Of a DNA stretch of 13,251 nucleotides, positions 1 to 6,081 are shown piece by piece. This stretch comes from Streptosporangiaceae bacterium. Its GTDB lineage: Bacteria > Actinomycetota > Actinomycetes > Streptosporangiales > Streptosporangiaceae. Made by a program: the position numbers and the translations under genes. Where the stretch lies: positions 1-13,251 of the forward strand of contig JASHSZ010000136.1 of assembly GCA_030040815.1 (NCBI GenBank). The letters run 5' to 3'. The notes below the pieces were generated by a model that ran no database searches, was not told the DNA's origin, and was given only the letters and a program-made list of their open reading frames with translations. Position 1 is the stretch's first letter. Each line of letters starts with the position of its first letter.

Positions 1-211
1 CACGGTATCGGTGGTAGGAGTCGCAGGCGATATCGCCGGTGTCGCCGCCGCGGGTGTTGCCTGGCTGATGGCTGAAGGTGTCCCAGATCGACGGGCCTTT
101 CCCGTCGGTACGGGCCGCTCCCTCGACCTGGTAGGCCGCGGTCGCTGCTCCCCAGGCGAAGCCATCCGGGAAGGGGAGAGCTCCGTCGGCGCTGGACTCC
201 GCTGTCGTCAT
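1..211 (-). CDS. Glycoside hydrolase family 1 beta-glucosidase, N-terminal part (cut by window edge)
   Basis: Only the first 70 codons are inside the window; the rest lies to the left of base 1. Read on the minus strand from ATG at 211, the protein begins [20 protein letters not shown] and continues with [23 protein letters not shown], and [14 protein letters not shown]. These are the hallmark N-terminal blocks of GH1 enzymes: the first beta strand of the TIM barrel with the glucose-binding Gln (YQ.EGA), then the GPSIWD and GD.A.D.Y.RY blocks. Family members are usually about 450-480 residues, so roughly 15 percent is visible and the two catalytic glutamates are not. No signal peptide is seen, so a cytoplasmic enzyme hydrolysing imported cellobiose or aryl/alkyl beta-glucosides is expected. 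The start is supported by an excellent Shine-Dalgarno, AAGGAGGAG, at 223-215. It is transcribed away from the LacI-family gene, and the operators between them suggest shared control. The family call is firm; the substrate is inferred. Confidence 0.93.
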   Translation of the reverse strand, partial: MTTAESSADGALPFPDGFAWGAATAAYQVEGAARTDGKGPSIWDTFSHQPGNTRGGDTGDIACDSYHRYR

Positions 212-264
212 CGACTCCTCCTTCGGTGCTGCGTTTCTTCTTCGCATCAGCTCGCTCTGCAGCC

Positions 265-293
265 TTGACGGGTCTTAAGGCGAGTCTTAGTGT
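265..293 (+). promoter_or_regulatory. Sigma-70-type promoter for the LacI/transporter operon
   Basis: TTGACG (265-270), a 17-base spacer, and TAGTGT (288-293) match the housekeeping actinobacterial promoter pattern (TTGAC-N17-TANNNT) well. Transcription would start near 300. The -10 hexamer is overlapped by the first operator copy, and the second copy lies just downstream of the start, an arrangement typical of repression by a LacI-family protein. This is read from sequence only. Confidence 0.65.
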
Positions 294-317
294 AAGCGCT
301 TAGATCGGCCGGTGTAA
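289..317 (-). promoter_or_regulatory. Candidate divergent promoter for the GH1 gene
   Basis: On the minus strand TTACAC (317-312), a 17-base spacer and TACACT (294-289) give a plausible but weaker promoter pointing to the GH1 gene, with a start near 282 and a leader of about 70 bases. Both hexamers fall inside the two operator repeats, so repressor binding would occlude both. The -35 matches the consensus at only four of six positions, so this is tentative. Confidence 0.35.
290..306. promoter_or_regulatory. LacI-family operator, copy 1
   Basis: GTGTAAGCGCTTAGATC contains the perfect 10-bp palindrome TAAGCGCTTA at 293-302 with a central CG. This matches the LacI/GalR/CcpA-type operator pattern (TGWAARCGYTWNCW) at nearly all positions. 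It overlaps the -10 element of the rightward promoter. An identical 17-bp copy begins 22 bp downstream. The neighbouring LacI-family regulator is the obvious ligand (inference). Confidence 0.8.
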
Positions 318-328
318 GCGCTTAGATC
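312..328. promoter_or_regulatory. LacI-family operator, copy 2
   Basis: An exact second copy of the 17-bp sequence GTGTAAGCGCTTAGATC, with its palindrome at 315-324. The centre-to-centre distance to copy 1 is 22 bp, about two helical turns, so two dimers would sit on the same DNA face. The site lies in the predicted early transcribed region of the regulator operon and upstream of the divergent GH1 gene. Confidence 0.8.
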
Positions 329-374
329 ATTCGATCTGAACCTTTTGGGCCCCACTAGGTGGGGAGGGCGAACA

Positions 375-419
375 ATGGTGCGGAGCGTCGATCTTTATTG
401 CCAGACGGCGGCCCCGTGA
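375..419 (+). CDS. Possible 14-codon leader ORF coupled to the LacI-family gene
   Basis: ATG at 375 encodes MVRSVDLYCQTAAP and stops at TGA 417-419. A purine-rich Shine-Dalgarno, GGGGAGGG (361-368), sits 6-7 bases upstream, better than anything in front of the regulator's own in-frame starts. Its stop codon overlaps an in-frame GTG (416-418) of the regulator as GTGA, the same coupling arrangement used between the transporter genes here. It could be a leader that delivers ribosomes to the regulator, or a chance ORF. No known leader family was recognised. Confidence 0.35.
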   Translation: MVRSVDLYCQTAAP

Positions 420-1708
420 GCGCGGACGACGGTCTCTGGCCCGCGGCTGCAGCCGGGCCAGCAGGCGACGACCCGGTGCTCGCGAGGACGGACGAACGCA
501 CGCGCGAGACCGCCCCGAACCGGGCATCGACGGTCACGCTGTACGACGTGGCGCGGCTAGCCGGCGTGTCGACCGCGACGGTTTCCCGGGTCCTGCATGG
601 GCAGGACCGGGTGCGCGCTGCGACCAGGGCGCGCGTCAAGCAGGTAATCGAGCAGCTCGGATATGTGCCCGACGGTGCCGCGCAGAGCCTGTCCCGCCGC
701 CACAAGAACGTGATCGGGCTGGTCTGCGTCGAGCACGTCGGCCTCACCCCGAGGCAGTACGACATCGAGAGCATGAGCCTGCTGTTCTACGACGAAGTGC
801 TGCGCGGAGTTGAGGCCCGCCTTCGTGATCGCGACCTGTCGCTGCTGATCACCTACCTGCGGGAGGACAGCAATTTCGACTGGGTCACCGCGCCGGATGG
901 CCCGCTGACCTTCTCTCCGCGGCTGCTGTCGCTCTCCGGCAAGGTCGACGGCCTGCTCATCGGTGAGGGAATCGTGCCCACGCCCTTCCTCGCCCGGCTC
1001 GCCGCGCGACTGCCGGTCGTGGTCATCGCCGGCGATCCCGACGAGCGCGTGGCCGACGTGGTGACGGCCGACAACCGGGCGGGCTCCGCTGCGATCGTCA
1101 CCCATTTGATCTCCGATCACGGCAAGCGGCGGCTGTTTCATGTCGACGGCCCGCCCACCGCTCCCGACGCTAAGGAACGGCGGCTCGCGCTCGGCGATGT
1201 CCTGCGCGCCCATCCCGAGGCGCAGCTGGTCGGCAGCTACAACGGCCTGTTCAGCGTGCAGAGCGGCGAGGATGCCGCGGCCACCCTGCTTGCCAGAGGG
1301 GGCATGTTGCTGCCGGACGCAGTGGTCTGCGCCAACGATCAGATGGCCATCGGCATGCTGCAGGCGCTCGCGAGGGCACGCGTACGCGTTCCAGAAGAGG
1401 TCGCCGTTACCGGTTTCGATGACATCTTTGTCGGCGGCCTGGTGGAGCCCACGCTTACGACCGTGCATCAGCCCATGCGGGAGCTGGGCGAGCAGGCGTG
1501 CGCGCGACTGCTCGAGCGGATCGCTACACCCGGTCTTCCGCCCACAGTGCAGCTGCTGCCGACAGAGCTCGTGCTGCGCTCGAGCTGCGGGTGCCCGCGC
1601 GGAACCGCGACGCGGCTGCTCGTGCAGCCAGTCGAAGCGGTCCATCCGGCCGACAGCTCGTCGGCACCGACAAGCGATGGTCGCCGCACTGGCGGCGCAA
1701 CAGTTTAG
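416..1708 (+). CDS. LacI/GalR-family transcriptional regulator
   Basis: A 430-residue repressor-type protein if started at GTG 416. The N-terminal helix-turn-helix is clear at about residues 41-62 (TLYDVARLAGVSTATVSRVL), followed by the hinge with the conserved AAQSLSRR leucine that in LacI proteins wedges into a central CpG. The periplasmic-binding-protein-like ligand domain contains VDGLLIGEG, CANDQMAIGML and VTGFDD, and ends with the SSCGCP block near residue 394 and a disordered tail. The start is uncertain. GTG 359 gives 449 residues but has no Shine-Dalgarno; GTG 416 is coupled to the leader ORF; GTG 476 gives a more usual short N-terminus. The gene lies between the twin operators and the transporter genes, so autoregulation and control of the importer and the divergent GH1 gene are expected. 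The inducer is probably a beta-glucoside or its breakdown product (inference). Confidence 0.93.
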   Translation: MSADDGLWPAAAAGPAGDDPVLARTDERTRETAPNRASTVTLYDVARLAGVSTATVSRVLHGQDRVRAATRARVKQVIEQLGYVPDGAAQSLSRRHKNVIGLVCVEHVGLTPRQYDIESMSLLFYDEVLRGVEARLRDRDLSLLITYLREDSNFDWVTAPDGPLTFSPRLLSLSGKVDGLLIGEGIVPTPFLARLAARLPVVVIAGDPDERVADVVTADNRAGSAAIVTHLISDHGKRRLFHVDGPPTAPDAKERRLALGDVLRAHPEAQLVGSYNGLFSVQSGEDAAATLLARGGMLLPDAVVCANDQMAIGMLQALARARVRVPEEVAVTGFDDIFVGGLVEPTLTTVHQPMRELGEQACARLLERIATPGLPPTVQLLPTELVLRSSCGCPRGTATRLLVQPVEAVHPADSSSAPTSDGRRTGGATV

Positions 1709-1716
1709 GAGGCGGC

Positions 1717-2706
1717 ATGCCCTTCATCCTCCGGCGCCTTGCCTTCTATGTCGTCGCGGCGTGGGCGGCCCTCACGGCGAACTTCTTCATCCCGCGCGCG
1801 ATGCCGGGGAACGCCGTGCAGGCCATCATGTCCAAGTTCCCCGGCACCCTGCAGCCCTCGGCGTACAAGGCACTGGAGGCCATGCTCGGGGTCGGCCGGC
1901 CAGGCTCGTTGCTGAGCCAGTACGGCAACTACCTCGACGACGTCTTCCACTTCAATCTCGGCACTTCCGTCGCGGAGTACCCGGCGAGGGTGTCGACGCT
2001 GCTGGGCGAGACGATTCCGTGGACCCTCACGCTGGTCGGCACCGCCACGGTGATCGCCTTCCTGGTCGGCACTGGGCTTGGCATCCTGGCTGGCTGGCGG
2101 CACGGCGGATCGCTGGACCGGGTGCTGCCGGGGCTGATGTTCATTCAGGCAATCCCGTATTTCTTCCTCGCGCTGGTCCTGCTCGAGGTGTTCGCGATCA
2201 CCTTCCACTGGTTCCCCTTGGCGCAGGGTTACGCGAACGGCCTGATACCGGGCTGGCACTGGGACTTCATCGGGAGCGCGATCGACCACTCGCTGCTGCC
2301 GGCCTTCACCATCGTCATCACGTCGCTGGCCGGCTGGATGCTGCAGATGCGCAACGTCATGATCACCACAATCGGAGAGGACTACGTCCTGGCAGCGCAG
2401 GCGAAGGGCCTGCCGAAACGGCGGGTCGTACTTACCTATGCCGCGCGCAACGCCCTGCTGCCTCAGCTGCAGGGGTTCGGCCTAGCGCTTGGATTTGTCG
2501 TGTCCGGAGCGCTGGTCATGGAGATCGTGTTCTCCTATCCCGGCATCGGGCTGCTGCTGCTCACAGCGGTGAGCTCGGACGACTACCCGCTGATGCAGGG
2601 GATCTTCCTGGTCATCACGTTCGCCGTGCTGCTGGCGAACCTGATCATTGACCTCGTCCTGGTGTTCGCCGATCCCCGGGTGCGGGCGAGGGAGGCGACG
2701 TCATGA
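1717..2706 (+). CDS. ABC transporter permease, Dpp/Opp type (DppB-like)
   Basis: A 329-residue inner-membrane permease of the binding-protein-dependent transport family, normal length for DppB/OppB. It starts with the typical short first membrane helix (residues 4-25), has an external loop to about residue 100, and five further hydrophobic segments near 104-127, 139-163, 191-210, 251-270 and 294-317. The cytoplasmic EAA loop is at about 221-249 (EDYVLAAQAKGLPKRR followed by RNALLP), where the ATPases dock. ATG 1717 is chosen because AGGAGG (1707-1712) lies just upstream, overlapping the regulator's TAG stop; earlier in-frame starts would run through the regulator gene. Its stop overlaps the next start as ATGA. 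Family members carry peptides, nickel or oligosaccharides; the context favours a saccharide. Confidence 0.93.
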   Translation: MPFILRRLAFYVVAAWAALTANFFIPRAMPGNAVQAIMSKFPGTLQPSAYKALEAMLGVGRPGSLLSQYGNYLDDVFHFNLGTSVAEYPARVSTLLGETIPWTLTLVGTATVIAFLVGTGLGILAGWRHGGSLDRVLPGLMFIQAIPYFFLALVLLEVFAITFHWFPLAQGYANGLIPGWHWDFIGSAIDHSLLPAFTIVITSLAGWMLQMRNVMITTIGEDYVLAAQAKGLPKRRVVLTYAARNALLPQLQGFGLALGFVVSGALVMEIVFSYPGIGLLLLTAVSSDDYPLMQGIFLVITFAVLLANLIIDLVLVFADPRVRAREATS

Positions 2707-3800
2707 CCGCCGCGATCCCACTGATTCTCGACACCTCGGCGACCGTATCTGATCACCCGATCGGGCGCTGGCGCCGGCTGCCAACCAAGGCCAAGGTCGG
2801 TGCCGTGATGCTCGGTCTGTTCGTGATCACCGCGATCGTCGGCCCGTTCGTTGCCCCTTACAACCCGGGCTACCAGAACCCGTCGCCCGCCCTATCCATG
2901 CACGCGCCCGACGCAGCGTACCTGCTCGGTACCACGCAGAGCGGCCAGGACGTGCTGTCACAGCTGCTCACCGGCATCGGCCTGACCCTCGAGCTCGGGC
3001 TCATCGTCGGCGCCGTCGCTACGGCCTTGTCGGTGATCGTCGGCGTGTCGGCTGCGTACCTCGGCGGCCTGTGGGACGACGTGCTCATGCTCATCGCCAA
3101 CGTAGTGCTGGTCATCCCCGCACTACCGCTACTCATCATCCTGCTCGGCTATGAGCCGCAGCGCGGCGAGGTCGCGACGATCGTCGTGCTGACCGCGCTC
3201 AACTGGCCGTGGGGCGCGAGATTAATTCGCGCCCAGACGCTGGCTATCACTAGTCGCGATTTTGTCGCCGCATCCCGCGAGACCGGCGAACGGACCTGGC
3301 GGATCATCGCCTCCGAGATCGTGCCGAACGAAATAAGCCTGATCGCGGCGAGCTTCGTGAACACCGTGCTGTACGCGATCGGTGCGTCGGTAGCCCTGGC
3401 CTTCATCGGCGTCGCCGACCTCAACAGCTACAGCCTCGGCACGATGCTCTACTGGGCGGAGAGCCAGCAGGCGCTGTCACTGGGCGCGTGGTGGTGGTTC
3501 GCGCCGCCGGGCATCGCCGTTGCGCTGATGGGAACCGCGCTGGTACTGCTCAACTTCGGAATTGATGAGCTCGGCAACCCGCGCCTGCGGGCGGCTACCG
3601 GCCTGAGCCGGGTGGCCGGACACCGGCTCTTTCCGGCGGATCCGACACCTGTGCTGCATGCGCTGCCTCAGCAACGCGGCCCGGTCCGCAGGCTGCTGCA
3701 CTCGTTCTCCCGCAGCTCACTGCTTGACGACCCGCCCGGCCCGAATGGCGAGCTCTCCCGGCGGGTGAGCTCGGCTGCCAAGGATGGACAGCGCACGTGA
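2703..3800 (+). CDS. ABC transporter permease, Dpp/Opp type (DppC-like), with extra C-terminal tail
   Basis: A 365-residue partner permease. Membrane segments lie near residues 32-50, 93-117, 126-148, 157-172, 213-236 and 264-287. The EAA loop is at 186-208 (DFVAASRETG followed by EIVPN). The usual family end, close to GIDELGNPRLR at 287-296, is followed here by about 65 residues rich in Arg, Pro and Ser with no recognisable domain, which makes the protein longer than typical DppC/OppC (about 280-310). Leu174 is encoded by the rare codon TTA (3222-3224). The start overlaps the preceding stop (ATGA) and the stop overlaps the next start (GTGA), so it is translationally coupled on both sides. 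It should form the heterodimeric channel with the preceding permease. Confidence 0.92.
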   Translation: MTAAIPLILDTSATVSDHPIGRWRRLPTKAKVGAVMLGLFVITAIVGPFVAPYNPGYQNPSPALSMHAPDAAYLLGTTQSGQDVLSQLLTGIGLTLELGLIVGAVATALSVIVGVSAAYLGGLWDDVLMLIANVVLVIPALPLLIILLGYEPQRGEVATIVVLTALNWPWGARLIRAQTLAITSRDFVAASRETGERTWRIIASEIVPNEISLIAASFVNTVLYAIGASVALAFIGVADLNSYSLGTMLYWAESQQALSLGAWWWFAPPGIAVALMGTALVLLNFGIDELGNPRLRAATGLSRVAGHRLFPADPTPVLHALPQQRGPVRRLLHSFSRSSLLDDPPGPNGELSRRVSSAAKDGQRT

Positions 3801-4936
3801 GCGTGGACGGTGGCTTCCAGCCAGCCAGGGACGGCTACAGCAGCAGCAGCCCGGGCTATCCGCGATCGCACGGGGAGGTCGCACTCGAGATCAGCGACCT
3901 GTCCGTGGTCTACCGCACCCCGGCCGGCGACGTGCGCGCGGTCAACCGGGTCAGCCTGGACCTGCGGGCCGGCGAGGTGGTCGGCCTGGTCGGTGAGAGC
4001 GGCTCCGGTAAGTCCACGCTCGCCTACGGAGCCTGCCGCCTGCTGCGCGCGCCCGCGCTGATCACCGGAGGCAGCGTCCGGTATCGCGGTCGGCGCATGC
4101 CGCGTCCCGTCGACATCCTGGAACTCACAGCGGACCAGCTGACCAGCCTCCGCTGGCGGGAGATCGCAATCGTCTTCCAGTCCGCGATGAACGCGCTGAA
4201 CCCGGTGCTGACCGTCCGCGACCAGATGCTAGACGTCATCCACGCTCATCTTGACGTCAGCAGGGATGAGGCCGCGGACAAGGTCGGCTCGCTGCTCGAC
4301 CTCGTGGGCATTCCGCGCTCGCGGCTGCGCAGCTATCCCCACGAGTTGTCTGGCGGGATGCGGCAGCGGGTGATGATCGCGATGGCACTGGCAACCGACC
4401 CTGAGGTCGTCATCATGGACGAGCCGACGACCGCGCTCGACGTCGTGGTTCAGCGCGAGATCCTGGCTCAGATCGCGGACCTGAGAGATCGCCTCGCGTT
4501 CTCGATCTTGTTCATCACGCACGATCTGTCGCTGCTGCTCGAGTTCGCTGACCGGATCGCCGTCATGTACGCGGGTCGGCTCGTTGAGGTCGCTACGGCC
4601 GCCGAGATCCACCATGAGGCTGCGCACCCGTACACGATGGGCCTGCTGAACTCCTTCCCATCCCTGCACGGCCCGCGGCGAGAGCTGGCCGGTATTCCCG
4701 GCTCGCCACCCGACCTACTCAACCCTGCGCAGGGCTGCCCGTTCGTGCCGCGCTGCGGGTATAGCAGGCCGGCGTGCGCTGAGGTCGACATGAGCCTGAC
4801 ACGTGTTGCCTCGTCGGCAGATCGTTCGCACGTCACCGCTTGTCCGTTCGTGCTGCCCGGCGCATCCCTGCCAGCAGGAACGGCGAGCCTGACGGTGTCG
4901 GTCGCCGAGGCAGGCGCTGAGGAGGTGGCTCAGTGA
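3797..4936 (+). CDS. ABC transporter ATP-binding protein, DppD/OppD type
   Basis: A 379-residue ATPase with every canonical motif: Walker A GESGSGKS (66-73), Q-loop Gln128, signature LSGGMRQR (184-191), Walker B VVIMDE (204-209) and H-loop His242. The oligopeptide-transporter C-terminal extension follows, with HPYT at 277-280 and GCPFVPRC at 313-320. Cys314, Cys320, Cys327 and Cys349 are spaced as in the cysteine cluster of this subfamily. GTG 3797 overlaps the previous stop; AAGGATGG about 10 bases upstream may serve as ribosome site. Residues 1-28 form a non-conserved leader with a Ser run encoded by four AGC repeats near 3839, so a slightly later start is possible. It powers the importer together with the next gene. 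Confidence 0.94.
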   Translation: MSVDGGFQPARDGYSSSSPGYPRSHGEVALEISDLSVVYRTPAGDVRAVNRVSLDLRAGEVVGLVGESGSGKSTLAYGACRLLRAPALITGGSVRYRGRRMPRPVDILELTADQLTSLRWREIAIVFQSAMNALNPVLTVRDQMLDVIHAHLDVSRDEAADKVGSLLDLVGIPRSRLRSYPHELSGGMRQRVMIAMALATDPEVVIMDEPTTALDVVVQREILAQIADLRDRLAFSILFITHDLSLLLEFADRIAVMYAGRLVEVATAAEIHHEAAHPYTMGLLNSFPSLHGPRRELAGIPGSPPDLLNPAQGCPFVPRCGYSRPACAEVDMSLTRVASSADRSHVTACPFVLPGASLPAGTASLTVSVAEAGAEEVAQ

Positions 4937-6021
4937 CCCGCGTGGATCGCACCGGGGTGCATCCGAGCCTCGACGTGGTCTCGGCGGCCGCTTATCGCGG
5001 GCCGCTCACCATCGAGGCGATCTCGGTCAGCAAGGACTTCAGGATCGGGCGGCACAACACGTTGCACGCGGTTCGGGAAGTTTCCTTCAATCTCTATCGC
5101 AGCGCGGTGGTGGCACTGGTGGGGGAGAGCGGATCCGGCAAGACGACGGCCGCCAGGCTGCTTGCCGGGCAGGAACGGCTCACCGCCGGGACGATCCGGC
5201 TGGATGGCAAGCAGGTCGACGTATCGAGCCGTGGCGCGTTCCGGCGCTACAAGAGCGAGGTCCAGCTCGTCTTCCAGGACCCGTTCGCGTCGCTGAACCC
5301 GGTGCACACCGTCAGCCATCACCTTGAGCGGCCGGTCCGGCTGCATCAGACCATAACGTCGAAGGCGCAGGTGCGCTCGGAGGTCATCGCCCTGCTCGAG
5401 CAGGTCAGGCTCGTCCCAGCGCGGCAGTTCCTCGGCAAGTATCCGCACGAGCTATCCGGCGGTCAGCGGCAGCGGGTCTCCTTCGCTCGCGCCCTCGCCG
5501 CCCGCCCCAGCGTGCTGCTGGCGGATGAGCCGGTGTCCATGCTGGACGTCTCGATCCGGCTCGAGATGCTGGCTCTGCTCGACGATCTCCGTCAGCGGCT
5601 GAAGCTAGCTCTGCTCTACATCACCCACGACATCGCCTCGGCCAGGTACTTCGCCGACGAGATTCTCGTCATGTACGCCGGCCAGGTCGTCGAGCGCGGG
5701 CCCGCCGAGGAGCTGACCCAGCATCCAGCGCATCCGTACACGCAGCTTCTCGTCGCGTCCGCACCGGACCCCGACGACCTCGGCGGCATGCTGCGCAACG
5801 GCGCGCGAACTGCTGGACAACGCACCGAGAGCGGTGGTCCAGCCACAGTGGGCTGCCCGTTCAGCCCGCGGTGCCCGTTTGCCGACGACCGCTGCCGCGT
5901 GGAGAACCCGGCGCTCGCGCGCGTCTCTGCTACCCGAGCGGCGGCGTGCTGGCGCCTCGATGTCGCCGCGCCCGACGTCCTTGCTCGATCAAAGGGGGGT
6001 GGTGAAGACACAACTAAGTGA
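4933..6021 (+). CDS. ABC transporter ATP-binding protein, DppF/OppF type
   Basis: A 362-residue second ATPase. Walker A is GESGSGKT (64-71), Q-loop Gln115 in FQDPFASLNP, signature LSGGQRQR (174-181), Walker B VLLADE (194-199) and H-loop His232. The C-terminal extension has HPYT (267-270) and GCPFSPRCPF (307-316), with Cys308, Cys314, Cys321 and Cys339 as the subfamily cysteine cluster. FQDPFASLNP is typical of the F-type subunit that pairs with a D-type ATPase. GTG 4933 overlaps the preceding stop as GTGA, and GGAGGTGG (4921-4928) is a good Shine-Dalgarno. Residues 1-22 precede the ABC domain and are not conserved. It completes the two-ATPase, two-permease importer. Confidence 0.94.
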   Translation: MTRVDRTGVHPSLDVVSAAAYRGPLTIEAISVSKDFRIGRHNTLHAVREVSFNLYRSAVVALVGESGSGKTTAARLLAGQERLTAGTIRLDGKQVDVSSRGAFRRYKSEVQLVFQDPFASLNPVHTVSHHLERPVRLHQTITSKAQVRSEVIALLEQVRLVPARQFLGKYPHELSGGQRQRVSFARALAARPSVLLADEPVSMLDVSIRLEMLALLDDLRQRLKLALLYITHDIASARYFADEILVMYAGQVVERGPAEELTQHPAHPYTQLLVASAPDPDDLGGMLRNGARTAGQRTESGGPATVGCPFSPRCPFADDRCRVENPALARVSATRAAACWRLDVAAPDVLARSKGGGEDTTK

Positions 6022-6029
6022 TTCGCTAC

Positions 6030-6052
6030 GTAACCCGACAACCGGGGGTTAC
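6030..6052. promoter_or_regulatory. Inverted repeat between ATPase and binding-protein genes
   Basis: GTAACCC (6030-6036) and GGGTTAC (6046-6052) form a perfect 7-bp inverted repeat around nine bases, in the 60-bp gap before the binding-protein gene. It could be an operator, or an mRNA hairpin that tunes binding-protein expression relative to the membrane subunits. It does not resemble the TAAGCGCTTA operators. No clear promoter was seen beside it. Confidence 0.4.
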
Positions 6053-6081
6053 CGAACACCTCGACGACAGGAAGACGAAAG

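Noticed and set aside
11..268. Plus-strand open frame of 85 codons at the left edge
   Set aside because: It is antisense to the GH1 gene over most of its length; the minus-strand reading has clear family motifs and an excellent ribosome site.
557..1645. Long minus-strand open frame opposite the regulator
   Set aside because: Composition (Arg/Gln/His/Gly-rich, no motif) is that of a GC-rich shadow; the plus strand encodes a clear LacI-family protein.
1498..1716. N-terminal extension of the first permease into the regulator gene
   Set aside because: The extension is Arg/Ala-rich non-membrane sequence; ATG 1717 has an AGGAGG site and begins the normal family N-terminus.
1140..2651. 503-codon plus-strand frame across the regulator and first permease
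   Set aside because: Cys/Arg/Ser-rich translation without domains, spanning two real genes in another frame.
3839..3851. Short (AGC)4 tandem repeat
   Set aside because: Only four units within a Ser-rich leader of the ATPase; too short to call a meaningful repeat or phase-variation site.
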